64,000 nucleotides of DNA from Chrysomallon squamiferum (lineage: Eukaryota; Mollusca; Gastropoda; Neomphalida; Peltospiridae): assembly GCA_012295275.1 (NCBI GenBank), contig CM022670.1, forward strand, positions 15,095,862 through 15,159,861. The letters run 5' to 3'. The notes below the pieces were generated by a model. The model was not told the origin of the DNA and did no database searches. It saw nothing but the letters and a program-made list of their open reading frames with translations. Position numbers and translations under genes: made by a program. Of the stretch, positions 52,053-63,355 are shown one piece after another (position 1 is the stretch's first letter; every line of letters begins with the position of its first letter).

Positions 52053-54966
52053 TTTCATTAAAAATATGTTGTTTTTTTTTCAGCTAAGGATGAACATTTT
52101 TTTTTGTCAATTTTTTACACAGAACACTTAAATTTTTAATGTCAGAAATCTTCCCCAACCCAAACACATCATGTCACCATTTTGCATTAACGTATAAAAT
52201 GAGTTTGAAAAGTAATTTTTTTTCTTATTTTAGGATGTTATAATCAGATACTTGACAACTGATGAAATCAAACTGAATAATATTGATGCTGAAGACCCAG
52301 AGGTAACTTTTCAAATTTTCCTTTGACTGTTCCCTTATTTTAAATTTTTTTTATTCCTCACATCATATGTTTAATTGTGACTGGTGATATTTGTGGCTGT
52401 TGTTCTAGAAGATTAGAAACATTAAGAAATAAATCAACATTGATGCTTCTGAAGTAATGAAACCATATTATTTCTATTAATTTCTGATTTTTTAAATTTG
52501 AATTTATAATATCATCTTTAAAACATTCTACAACTTACTCTTGTCAAGTTCAATATATGAATCCTTTGCTAGTTTTAACTAAATATCCGTGTGTCATTGA
52601 ATCGGTTTCTTCTCAACAATTTCAAAGTAAACTGTAGTAAAGCAGGTGTTGGCTTGCTTTGTTTCAGATAGGAGATTACAATCAGCTGCCAGACATTGCC
52701 AAACTGGCTGAAGAGTTGAAAACCTGTCTGCAGGAGAGTGATGACATTCCCCGTGACATCACCACTCTGTTTGACAACTCTCTCTTCAAACTTGATACAA
52801 GCCTCGTGCCTAAAGCCATCAAGTTGGTTACACTTTCACCTTTCGTCTCTAGTAACTTAGCATTGTCAAGTTGATTATTTTTCGACAAGTTGTCTCTAGT
52901 AACTTTGTTTACATTATCACATTTTCTTCTCAAGTTTAGTAATTAATGATCATCAAATTGATTACATTTTCGTTTTGTTATCTGTAATTTAGTAACAGAT
53001 ATCTGTCTGTCTGTGCATGCATGTTTTATTTTTCATTATTTCATAAACATAAAGTGGCAGTGTTTGTCTTTTAGTTTGTTCAGATTATTTGTATTGTATT
53101 GATGTGTTAAGAAAACTTGTGCAATACCACCTTTGTGCTTAAAAGAATAACACTGCTTTTACAATAGTGTCCTATTATCTAAGGCCAGTGGTTTTTCTTC
53201 TTTGAGAAGAAAAGAAAATGCTAAAACAAATCAAAATGCAAATAGTTTATGTCTACCAAATGTGGGAAGAATTACAAATTTTACACATATAATATTTTTC
53301 AAATCTTCTCATCAATACTGTTTTTCAGAAACTCTAGAAAATCTGGAAGAAAAATCCATTAAATAATTTGATACAATTTTCTAACAAGTGCACAATGATT
53401 TTTAAATAAACTGTTTTGTCATCTTGCAGGGCGTTCGAGCAGCTGGGAGTGAAACACGAGGGTCTGACTTTGATCACCCCACAGTTTGAAACTCCACTAC
53501 CCCCTTTACAACCTGCGGTAAATTTTATTTTTCTAACAAATATTATTTAAGGATATTTTATCATTCTGAATTATGTTTGATAATTAATTTTTTTATAATG
53601 ATACATTTTTCAAATTTTTATTATTTGTTATTGTTACTGTTATTCTGTAAATAATTTGAAAATAAAGGGTTGTGCATAAATTATCATTATATTGTAGCAT
53701 CATTATAACATAATGATAAGATATCTCTAGCATAGATTTTTAATTGTTTTAATTTTTTTTTTTTTTTTAATTATTATAATGTTCTATTTGCAAAGGTCAT
53801 GTGCGATGTTTAAATAAATGTTAAACAGCTGAAAACAAGGACTAACATAATTTATCAGAAGAATGCTTCCTTTTGCACTATCCTTATTTGTTTTTATGGT
53901 TTTATTACAGGTTTTTCCTCCAAACTTCAAAGAGCTAGATCCTCCCTCGTTAGAGCTTTTTGATCTGGATGAGCAGTTTTCATCTGAAAAAGTCAGAATT
54001 GCTCAGATAACCAATAAATGTAAGTTACTAACTTTACTGACACATTCTACAGTTTTGCTTGGTCTTAAATTAAAATCAGAATTTCAGAATTTAAAATTTA
54101 TATATATTAATGAAAGAAAGGTTTGACTGAATAAATTTAAGTTACTAACTGTATTAACACATTGAACATTTTGTTTGGTTTTAAATTAAAGTCATGTTTT
54201 TTAGTGTTTATGTTAATGAAAGAAAGGCAGGTTTGAATGAACTAGAAAAAAGGTGAGACAAAAAAGAATCTGAGACGTCTAATTGTTTTCGTTGCTGACA
54301 ATGGTTGTGTTGTGTTGTGTAGGTACTGATGAGGATCTGGAGTACTATGTGAGAGAGTGTGGTGACATTCTGGCTGTGACAAGCAAACTGCCACAGGACT
54401 CCCGAGATGCTAAACACATCCTTGAGTACATTTTTGCCCAAGTTGTGGAGTTCAAGAAACTCAATCAGGTATAATTCAACCTTTCACTATTATAATTTTA
54501 CAATTTTTAAAAAATTTATCATTATTATTATTTATTTTTGTAACAAGACAAGAACAGAATTATCATGATCAACCTTTTTGTAGTAAACATTTTTATTTTA
54601 TTGCCATTATTATTGCTCATTTGATCTTTTTTATTCATTTTTTAATTTTATATTATTATTATAATTATTATTATTTTGTTGTTGCAATAATAGTTTTATT
54701 ATTCTGAATATTCCATACAGTAACCACAAATGTCATGAAAGAGTTGTATCATCCCTGACCAACTCTAAATTAAGTACTGCAGAAAAGTTGTTTAATTCCC
54801 TTGTTGTTGATTACCAAAAAGGGATCCATCTAATATTAAATATAAAAAATAAGTTTATTTATGACTGCATTGTTAGGGGTCTGGCTAAAGAAGACCATGC
54901 TGCATTTTCTTACAGGAACAAGACTATGACTCTGTCCAGTATGGAGGTCAAGAAATGTATGCCTGA
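48853..54966 (+). CDS. IFT52: Intraflagellar transport protein 52 (complete, 13 exons)
   Basis: Core IFT-B subunit needed to build cilia. Thirteen exons (48853-48870, 49411-49535, 49810-49897, 50347-50476, 50818-50959, 51350-51476, 51737-51823, 52234-52302, 52668-52822, 53430-53517, 53911-54019, 54323-54468, 54916-54966) sum to 1335 nt, 444 residues; human IFT52 has 437. All are GT..AG and in phase. Family landmarks along the chain: INFLLEEFGV, YYKYFHPKEALIANGVLNR, STGSVCFPLNRPVCAFYTSK, LGSVHMFSDPYLEKEENSKI, NNIDAEDPE, CLQESDDIPRDITTLFD, LITPQFETPLPPLQPAVFPP, LELFDLDEQFSSEK, AQITNKCTDEDLEYYVRECG and FAQVVEFKKLNQ. The N-terminal half is the GIFT fold; the C-terminal part binds partner IFT-B proteins (family knowledge). 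The first exon adds MPPTAEG before the Met that aligns with the human start. One donor (52823) is weak, GTTGGT. Confidence 0.96.
49411..49535 (+). CDS. IFT52: IFT52 exon 2
   Basis: 125 bp; GMEEKIQRNTIVVNASKREL to KLRSTWRLI. Confidence 0.92.
49810..49897 (+). CDS. IFT52: IFT52 exon 3
   Basis: 88 bp; NKDEITEERLQQGRMLIIGG then PQEKFTAAE. Confidence 0.95.
50347..50476 (+). CDS. IFT52: IFT52 exon 4
   Basis: 130 bp; FEAIKRYVESGGSVMVLIGE to NINFLLEEFGVFVNS. Confidence 0.96.
50818..50959 (+). CDS. IFT52: IFT52 exon 5
   Basis: 142 bp; DAVVRTSYYKYFHPKEALIA to GGDDDTNNA. Confidence 0.96.
51350..51476 (+). CDS. IFT52: IFT52 exon 6
   Basis: 127 bp; ALSFLYPYGATLNVMKPSSA to STGSVCFPLNRP and AFYTSK. Confidence 0.96.
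51737..51823 (+). CDS. IFT52: IFT52 exon 7 (tandem acceptor)
   Basis: 87 bp; SNQGKIAVLGSVHMFSDPYL. The acceptor aagcag offers two AGs 3 bp apart, so a form with one extra Gln is possible. Confidence 0.93.
52234..52302 (+). CDS. IFT52: IFT52 exon 8
   Basis: 69 bp; DVIIRYLTTDEIKLNNIDAE then DPE. Confidence 0.95.
52668..52822 (+). CDS. IFT52: IFT52 exon 9 (weak donor)
   Basis: 155 bp; IGDYNQLPDIAKLAEEL, CLQESDDIPRDITTLFD, ending AI plus AA. Frame with exon 10 needs donor AA|gttggt, which lacks the usual A at +3 and +4. Confidence 0.9.
53430..53517 (+). CDS. IFT52: IFT52 exon 10
   Basis: 88 bp; AFEQLGVKHEGLTLITPQFE to PLPPLQPA. Confidence 0.95.
53911..54019 (+). CDS. IFT52: IFT52 exon 11
   Basis: 109 bp; VFPPNFKELDPPSLELFDLD to KVRIAQITNK. 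Confidence 0.96.
54323..54468 (+). CDS. IFT52: IFT52 exon 12
   Basis: 146 bp; CTDEDLEYYVRECGDILAVT to FAQVVEFKKLNQ. Confidence 0.96.
54916..54966 (+). CDS. IFT52: IFT52 exon 13 (stop)
   Basis: EQDYDSVQYGGQEMYA and TGA at 54964-54966. Confidence 0.92.
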   Translation, partial: EQDYDSVQYGGQEMYA

Positions 54967-55765
54967 ACCTGAGCCTGTGACTTTGTTTTAACACAAATCT
55001 GTCCACACCTGTATGTGACACTCACAGCAGATTTATTACACAAACAGTTAATTTAAACAAGAGCTAAACTTACAAGTAACTGCTTGGAGTAGTGTCTTTC
55101 TTTTATATTTCGTTAAAAAAAAAAAAAAAAAAAAAAAAATATATATTCCGTCCATCCACTAGACACTGTTTGTGCATCCTAGAAAGAAAAAATATCTTCA
55201 TAATATTTTTCAATATTTTTATGTTTAAAATTGACTGCAGAGCAGAAAGCTGTGTTTTCCTTCAAGTTTCTCAATACATCATATATGTGTGTGTATGTAT
55301 ATATATATATATATGTGAATATGTAGATGTATCTGTATATGTATATATGGTCAGGCTACTTTTTTTAACATTGTACTTTTGAGATAATTAATTTTATAGT
55401 TTAGTAGTCTGTTTTTTTTCATGTCATTGTTTTTATATTTATTGACATTTTTTGTTCAAGATAAATATTATTTTAAAAAGGGTCAAAGATGACTGATAAA
55501 TTATTTGGTTGTGTATATTTTAAATTGCATCATCTTTGCATTAGTTTTGTATTGTTGAACATTTCTCAGTAAACCTCAAGATAAAACACATTGTATGTTT
55601 TTAAAATGTACAAACGGTCTAAATAAATTGTGAATACTTAAATTTTTTTTCTCGTTGACATCTTTGTATAGACTGAGACTAGATGTATGTTTCTGGTTTT
55701 GTTTTGTATATTTTATCTGGACTGTGTAGATTTCAAATAACACAGACATTTCTTTTTGTATTAGC

Positions 55766-55771
55766 AATAAA
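55766..55771 (+). terminator. Candidate IFT52 polyadenylation signal
   Basis: AATAAA about 800 bp after the stop; another AATAAA at 55622-55627 could serve instead. Confidence 0.35.
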
Positions 55772-56014
55772 CTGATGACATGATAATGATATAAGGAGTG
55801 AAAAGATGCCTTTACAAACTAGGTTACACTATTTTATATATTCTGTAGTATTCATTTACGTGCATATCAGATGTACAGAAAAGTAGATACAATTATCTAT
55901 AAGGATAGAGTAACAAGGGAAGTAATCCAAAGAAAACCAACCTTGCAATGCATTACTACTTAGATATCTTTCTTTCACTGCTCTTTGTCATAATTATGAG
56001 TGTGGCTAATTATT

Positions 56015-56049
<35 letters not shown>

Positions 56050-56124
56050 AATGATTTTGATTATGATTATGATCTAGACAATTATATACCCATCTCTCTT
56101 AGATCATTTAACATTTCCATTATT

Positions 56125-56155
<31 letters not shown>

Positions 56156-56685
56156 TTATATTTATTTTTTATTGTTTTTTACTAATTTTATAATTTCATA
56201 ATTTTTTAAAATAGCTTTAACATTTTTTTTTTTTTTGCATTCAGCAGCATTACATTAGATACAGTCCATGCGATATTGCTTGTTGTAAAAACAGTTTTCA
56301 TTTTCAAAACAGTGTTTTTCTTCCATAGTGTTTGGAAATTTATGACAAAAAAACAAACAACAATGTAACATAATGATGTATATTTTTGTTTTCATCATTA
56401 AAAGAATTACATGATAATTCATAAAATAGAAAAATAAATATAAAATTCTTCTGGTTATTATATGTGTGGGTATAGGTGTGTGCACTTTGGCTAAGATGTT
56501 GACATGTCGACTTATTTCCAAATTAGAAATAACCTTTCTGCTACATAAAATCTGCAATAATCATATTCACAAGAAAAAATAAAAAAAACAAACAAAAAAT
56601 CCCACAAAATCCTGTAATAAGCTGTGATTTGAGAAAATGGCAGATCAAAGAAGACTAATCAAAAGTTGTTTTTTTTTCTTGTTAT

Positions 56686-56799
<114 letters not shown>

Positions 56800-58102
56800 T
56801 TATTTCTTTCAGATTTCCATATCCAAATTAGAAATAAATTGACATTTTAGCCAAACTCTAACGAACGAGGTTTCCAAAGGCAGCAAAACCAGAATGCATA
56901 TGTTCAAAGACGCGCTAGATTTTTTTTCTTTTATACAAAATAGTAATAATACTGTGAAAATAAAAAAGAATGTTATGTACACATGAAAACGAAATGATGA
57001 TTATAACACATCGCCAATGGCCTCAGATAACTAAATGTCTGCAATTACTGTAAATCTGTTAACGTCAAGATTCTAATAATGTAACAAAGCTGTATAATCT
57101 TCCTGTCAACGAATCTAAGTTTTAATGTGATTGTTCGACACGTCTATATACAGCATTTTTTTTGGAATTAATACGCTTTCAAATCCGTCCATCAAACTGT
57201 TTTTATTAAAAATATTTTCTCTCGTATCCTCTATATTTCATTTCACCATTTATTTTGTTTTTGTATTTGTTTAAGTATATGTCAGATATAATATGAAATG
57301 CGAAACCAACATTCTGTAATTACGGGCTCCCAGATTACATAAAGAATAAGGAGACACGAAAGATAGTCTGTGAATATAATGAATGTGGGTGCAGCAACGT
57401 CTTTCATTTGATCCTATGTTTTGATAATGACGTAAGTTACTGCAGATATTTTATCAAGTATTCTCGTGGAAATTTTCTGTGTGGTAAAAAATACTGCACT
57501 AAGTTATTATCCGTCTGGACATTTCGACACGTAGTCGCATAATTTCTCTTTAAAAACGATACTGTATGTTTTATAAAGGTCCCTAGATAGATTCTCCCTT
57601 TAAAGCTATTTCTGTCTGTATCACAGTTCTTGAAGGAACATAAGGGTAAAGATTCCTTTAAAGTCAGGAAGAACGTTTGATGGTTATGTCGTAATTTACT
57701 AAACATAAAAGATACTGATCAAACAGTGTTTGCTCATGAATATTCCTTTTATTTCAAACTGAATTTTAATAATGTTTTTATATATTGACAGAAATTTCAT
57801 TACATATTGTATCTTATTTACGGAGCATTTACTGTTGTCAGGTTTCTTTTAATTAAGTTATAAGTTCATAGAGCACAAAGCTATCTTTTTTTATATGCTC
57901 TTGTATATAACACATTCGAAATCCCTTCTCTTTTTCGATAATGTCTTTAAATATTTTAGCGATCAGATGCTAAATGAAATTAGTCATATTGATTCATTAT
58001 AGACATTAAAATTATATATTCCTTAGTATGAATGTTAAAAAAGCCAAAAATTAAGATTTACTCGTTCGAATATAAACTCTGAAATGCTCTATAAGGCAAA
58101 AG

Positions 58103-58164
58103 AGAGAGAGAGGGAGGGAGGGAGAGGGAGGGGGAGTGAGAGAAACAGACAGAAAGAAAGACAG

Positions 58165-58249
<85 letters not shown>
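58103..58249. repeat. (AG)n microsatellite with degenerate GGGA/ACAG lead-in
   Basis: About 40 AG units from 58169, preceded by purine-rich imperfect repeats. Confidence 0.95.
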
Positions 58250-58253
<4 letters not shown>

Positions 58254-59062
58254 ATTAATCACGGCTCTTATTTATGTAATTGGAATCTTTGATGAGTTTC
58301 AGGGATTTCTACAATTAATAGTAATGATTAATGTAGACAGGAAATCCACTGTTCATTCAGAAATAATGGAAATGTCTCTGTACATATATTTCAAGAAGAA
58401 AACTAAGATTTCTTGAAAGAGGAACCGGTAAACAAATGCTGGTTTTAGGATTCAGATACAAGACATCCTGTATTGTAGTTTCGCTCCAGTCAGTCATTCA
58501 CCAGAATCGAGTACAAATACGGACAAAACCATTACTGTGCCTTGAATCAGTATTCTACAATATTCATTTTATAATTATTCACGTCCAAATTACAAGTTTA
58601 ATTAAGATTTGCCATTAACGTGCAGCAGACAAAACATTTATAAATAATAAGATTCATTTGGATCCTGTAGGAGATGGATAATCAAAAAGTGTTGGTTTCA
58701 CGTGAAATTTCAGATTTCAGTGTTATGTTTGGTTCAAGACATAACGTTCGTAAAGCAACAATTCATTTTCTTATGCTGTGACAAGGCCACGATGAGAATA
58801 GACATTTCTTTGACCACAATACAATCTACTCAAAGTTAAAAACCAATAATAAATATTATAAAGTAAAACAGATGCAAATAACAAAGGAAATGTGACCCTT
58901 TTTCCGGAAAACGTATAATTGTTTTTCTTAAAATAGATATCTTTTCGTTTTTAATTTTCTGTCCTAAACTGATGGAAATTTCAGATGACTGTTTTGATTT
59001 GTTATTCTGTCTGCTTGCATCGTAGGACAGTTTTCGGTTTTGCGGATGTGTCAGTCATCGCG

Positions 59063-59375
59063 TATTAACCAATGCGATTTGGCTGTTGCTGTCAAGATCT
59101 CTTCAGAATGCGTAGGCCAATTGAGGTGTTTCCCTCATTGATCTGTAATCAATCTTTCTGAGTCGAACGAAACGAAAGCTCAGATTGGAAAATCCATGTT
59201 GTGCTCAGTTTAGTATAAAACTCAAACCATCAGAGTTGATATATGGAATTCAAAACATCAAAGTTTCAAATTTAAAAAAAAAAAACGATGTTGTGTTCAG
59301 TATAGTACAAACACAGACCACCAGAGTTGATATGTGAAATTCAAAATATCAAAGTTTCAAATCTAAAACACCTTG
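59063..59375 (+). promoter_or_regulatory. GPCR promoter region with duplicated TATA segment
   Basis: CCAAT-type motifs (accaatgcg near 59070, gccaattgag near 59110) precede TATAAAA at 59214-59220. An 80-bp segment carrying that TATA box (59196-59275) is repeated at 59288-59368, where the motif reads agtacaaac. Both lie 100-270 bp before the GPCR ATG. Confidence 0.5.
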
Positions 59376-59458
59376 ATCGATTTATAAAATAATAACTAAA
59401 AAAAAAAAAAAAAAAAAAAAAAAGTAATAATAATAATTGTAATATTTTTATTCATAAC

Positions 59459-59476
59459 ATGATTCACGATGTTTAA
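59459..59476 (+). promoter_or_regulatory. Overlapping upstream ORF before the GPCR start
   Basis: ATG at 59459 opens five codons and stops at 59474-59476, overlapping the GPCR ATG in another frame. If the transcript starts upstream it would reduce initiation at 59469. Confidence 0.4.
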
Positions 59477-59878
59477 CGAAGATGTCACCGTCCCATCGGG
59501 GATACCAGAATCTGACCAGCAGGAGTATTTCTACTTTGGGGATCTCGACCAACTCGCGAAACCATGGATACGAGAACCCCACTTCGTACCCATGGTGGCC
59601 ATTCTGGGTACTACGTTTGTTCTGGGAGTTTTAGGAAATGTTTTGGTTATCTGTGTACTATGCTGTGGCCGCTCAAGGAAGTGTGTGACTTTTCCGTGTC
59701 TTCTCAGCATGGCTTGGGCAGATCTGCTCTTTCTTTTTATCTGTTTGCCTTATGAGATTGTGCATTACTTTGTAAGCGAGTGGTCGCTTAGTACTCTTTT
59801 GTGCAAACTCTATGGCTACACTGAAATGGTTTCTGCCACAGCCTCTATACTGAATTTGATCTTCATTAGTTTAGAAAG
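59469..59878 (+). CDS. Rhodopsin-family (class A) GPCR, first coding exon (partial)
   Basis: 136 codons plus two bases to donor AG|gtaagt. An acidic, Tyr-containing N-terminus (DQQEYFYFGDLD) without a signal peptide leads into TM1 with GVLGNVLVICVL (Asn57, the 1.50 Asn), a short intracellular loop CGRSRKC, TM2 with LLSMAWADLLF (Asp85, 2.50), extracellular Trp (EWSL) and Cys112 (3.25, disulfide), and TM3 with SATASILNLIFISLER, where E-R stands for the D/E-R-Y motif and the intron cuts the Arg codon. This layout is typical of peptide receptors of the CCK/galanin-like branch, but I cannot name the ligand. TM4-7 are not found in the remaining 4.1 kb, so they lie downstream or beyond the window. 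The ATG at 59469 is the only one before TM1 in this frame. Confidence 0.88.
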
Positions 59879-59925
59879 GTAAGTCAGACTATACGTTTTG
59901 TTTGTATCATAATTATGTGTGCTTG

Positions 59926-60085
59926 TCTGTGTATGTATGTATGTATGTATGTACGTATGTATGCATGCATGTATGTATGTATATGTATGCATGTATGTAT
60001 GTATGCATGCATGTAAGTATGTATGTATGTATAAATGTTTGCATGAGTGTATGTATGCATATATATATATATATGTATGTATGTA
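59926..60085. repeat. (GTAT)n microsatellite
   Basis: About 160 bp of GTAT/GCAT units starting within 50 bp of the GPCR donor; open frames here are repeat artefacts. Confidence 0.93.
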
Positions 60086-60889
60086 TCTATGAATATATGT
60101 ATCACGCATGGATCAGCTCTGTAAGTGTATGCTTAGATCTGTATATATAGGTATGTGTATATGTTTCTGTGCACATGTATATGTGCGTTTGTATGCGAGT
60201 GTGTATAGTATGCTTAACATTCTTTATTCAACTTCAGAGAGAACAGTCGTGTTTGCTGGTTTGTATACGAATGCTTCCGAATCACTGAATGTAAACTCTA
60301 CATATATTTATCTCTTAAGGAGATGATAGTTTACCGAAATTAAATATATATATATATATATATAAATACAAAATAATAATAAACATGCACTTTTTCTCTA
60401 CAGTGATTTTAATATATACATTACATGAGACAGCATATTACATACCATGGACACAGAAAATCATGTATAATTAAAACTCTCGGTTGGAGAACAACAATTT
60501 AAATGTATATCGCCTCAGGTAGCTTAATAAGACTTTCATTATCTGGCCGGTGGCAACAAGCGATTATTTTGCATTGTTCAGACTTCTTTACATTTCGTTC
60601 GACAAGCTAATTAACTAAGCTGCAATTAATATAATTAAATATAACAATGTTTGTGGTTAGAAATCTAATTAAATTACATGCCGTGTTTCGGAATGTAGTT
60701 GCAAGTACATTACAACGCCAAAGTAATTCGACGATTTCATTTTTCTTTCTACATTCTCGTTATGGCAACGAGTCATAGTATATGCTTCTAATCCATATGT
60801 AGTTTCCCAAGTAAAGAATATTCAAAATCAGATGGAGTTTTTCAGTGATCGCCATCCGGGATTTTAGAAGACATAATTCAAATATAATC

Positions 60890-61313
60890 GATGTCAGACA
60901 CACGAACGCCACTCCCATGTTTTGCAATTATTTCTATCTGAACCTCTACTGTGATAATTTTATACTTTCCACCAGCAAGATCGCTTCCACTTTTTGTTTT
61001 CCTGGGCGCCATATTGGATAGGGTATATATAAAAAAATATACACATAAAAGCAGCAACACTTTAAAAAATGCGATTTCTGAACTGCATATATATTTGCTA
61101 TAGGGCATGCCTATAATCCTTACTTTGACCTCGGTTTTGAAGTAAACATCTATTATTAAATTTACAAGATGTTGGTGGCAAAACCGACATCAACATCGCT
61201 GTAGTTCGTAACTCGGGACATTATTCGTAAACCAAGACAAAAATTGCCTAAAATCACGGTTCGTAATCTGATTTGTTCGTGCTTCGAGGCGTTCGTAACC
61301 TGAGGTTCTGCTG
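60890..61313 (-). mobile_element. Tigger/pogo-type DNA transposon, 5' fragment
   Basis: On the - strand the element starts at 61313 with a TIR-like cagcagaacctcaggttacg next to a TA target dinucleotide, followed by repeated ttacgaac motifs typical of Tigger ends. About 300 bp in, ATG 61012 opens MAPRKTKSGSDL...ITVEVQIEIIAKHGSG and VRVSDI, matching the N-terminal psq/CENP-B-type helix-turn-helix of Tigger transposases. The match stops after VSDI (near 60893) and a stop codon follows, so the rest of the transposase and the 3' TIR are gone. Inactive relic. Confidence 0.75.
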
Positions 61314-61920
61314 TATATTGGAAAATTAAAATGTTATAATTACGTGAAGACATTTGAAAAATAATTTTGGAAAACCTAATATTATAATCGTATCTTCTTT
61401 GAACTTTTCCTTCATATTATAGTTCAAGGCCATCCGTGAATGAAGCGAATATTTGTTAATTTCTGTTGCAGATAGCCTAAAGTAGTCGAACAGGTCTTTT
61501 GTAAGAAGCCTGCAGCCCCAGAAAATATCCAATTATTTGTGATTGTCAAGCACTCGAGATTTTGTTTGCACCAACTAATTAATTAGATGGCATTTATTTT
61601 TTTTTCATAATTCAAAAATATTACTTTAATAAATATTTTCTGTTTTTCCTGCCAAAGGCAAATAGAAGTTAATTATTTCTGACAATTAATCAGAATTGTA
61701 CTTTTATTGTTGGTAGAAGACATGTCCGCAGTTCAAAAATAATCACAAGAGACATATTTATCTCTTTGAGTCTTATTTTATTAATAATATGAAAATCATA
61801 ATCCTACTTTAACACACTCATACACATATACACATACATACAGAGGCACGTACAAATACACGCAAATGTACACATTGGGAAAACTGTTTTTTTGTAAAAG
61901 TAGTTTAAGCTAAAACAACC

Positions 61921-61975
61921 AACAATCCCTCTAAGCTGTGCGCGACTGCGCAGTCGCAGCATTCGTGCCGCACAT
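61921..61975 (+). mobile_element. hAT-like repeat end with a 16-bp palindrome
   Basis: caacaatccctctaagctgt followed by GCG-rich sequence resembles ends of hAT-type non-autonomous elements (cctctaagctgtgcgc) as I remember them. It contains the perfect palindrome GCGACTGCGCAGTCGC at 61942-61957, isolated in AT-rich DNA. Confidence 0.4.
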
Positions 61976-62328
61976 ATCAGAATGTTGCCTCTCATTTCAG
62001 TTTACAAAATACGACTGTTTTATCCACTGTATATTTCCGTTTTTTTTTTTTTTTTTTTTGGTAGAGTAGTTTGGAAAAATTTGATACAGCAACTACTTTC
62101 TCTCCATCCTGTTTTTTTTTTGTTGTGTTTTTTGTCGTTTATTATTATGTTTAGTTTTGGTTTCATGCATATTATGTATTTTGCTCTCCACTAATCACTT
62201 TACCAGTCTACAACGTAACAACCTTTATAATAATGAAATGCTGTTACATAATTCATTCAGTTCTTAAATTAACGTTGAGCATACTGTGATGAATCTGCCA
62301 ACAAGAGCAGCCATTAATATTAATATTT

Positions 62329-62688
62329 ATGGAAATTAGAGATTATGCTTTTTTTCTTCTGGAAATCGGAGATGGCCATTTGTCAAAGAGGACTGCCAAG
62401 AAGTCGCAGACCTTTTTACGTCCGCCTGGTTTGCTACGCCTGCAGCTTGGAGACATCCAGCAGATACGAAATTTCAACGTTTCCTTTAATACGCCCTCTC
62501 AAAACCTTAGAAACATGTTTCGTCTTCGGTTAGTTTCCTTACTGAGAACAACCTCGGGTAAAAAGGCTGGACGAAAACTCATGTTAGCATTGACTAGTCA
62601 GGTACTTAAACATGCAAAATCACTGGCCGAACACAGAACTGGTGGTATAAATAAAGAATGCGTTTTGTTAATTAGTTACAGATTGTAG
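62329..62688 (+). CDS. Unassigned 119-codon ORF, GC-richer than surroundings
   Basis: ATG 62329 to TAG 62686-62688; a second frame is also open for 62 codons over its first half. The predicted protein is basic (SKRTAKKSQ, GKKAGRKLM) with no recognised domain, signal peptide or membrane segment. It could be an exon, a decayed element or chance openness in locally balanced DNA. It is not GPCR-like. Confidence 0.2.
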   Translation: MEIRDYAFFLLEIGDGHLSKRTAKKSQTFLRPPGLLRLQLGDIQQIRNFNVSFNTPSQNLRNMFRLRLVSLLRTTSGKKAGRKLMLALTSQVLKHAKSLAEHRTGGINKECVLLISYRL

Positions 62689-62994
62689 TGACTCCGCAGA
62701 ACCTCACAGCACCGTCCATTTTCAAATAATGTTAGATTGTGAATTACGCGTAGATAGGATTCATTGATGCTCGTGTCTTCACAATACACAGCCATTAGTT
62801 TCACGCCAGGGTATGACACAGAAGTGAGCCTAAATAGACTGGCGACGGTTTTGTTCTTTTCATCTAATAACCAGTATGATTAGCTGCTACGCTGAGAAAC
62901 TGATATGCAGGAAACTGTCTTAACGTGTTCGTCACTTTTCATTTTCATCTACTCGTCCTTAAAAATGTATAAATAATTTTTAACAGTATCCCTG

Positions 62995-63355
62995 ATTCAT
63001 TATTCACCATAATAATAACACCGTCATCACCTCAAAGATTATTGTCAGGAACACCATTATTTAATACTGTTTTACTACAGTTACTGTTGATGTGACCGAT
63101 GCTATTTCAACCGCTGTTATCACTACTAATACTACAACTACTGCTACGACTGTTGCTACCATTAGTATTACTACTAATACGACTATTAGTACTACTATTA
63201 CTACTACTTCTATTACTGCTACCAATATTACTTATTGTGTCGCTGTGGCAAGTACTGCTGCTACTACTATTACTGCTACAAATATTTTTGCTGATGCCGC
63301 TATGGCTAGCTTTACTACCGCCAAGAAGAAGAAGAACAACAACAACAATAACAAT
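62995..63355. repeat. Degenerate ACT/ATT trinucleotide array
   Basis: About 350 bp of ACT-type triplets ending in AAG/AAC units, then a GAAA tract to 63420. Frames on both strands are by-products. Confidence 0.88.

Noticed and set aside
57437-57706. 89-codon - strand frame with mixed composition
   Set aside because: No recognised domain, no conserved splice or promoter context; noted in the intergenic entry but not called a gene.
59816-60150. Tyr/His/Cys-rich frames after the GPCR exon as possible continuation of the receptor
   Set aside because: They lie in a GTAT microsatellite beyond a consensus donor and contain no TM4 features.
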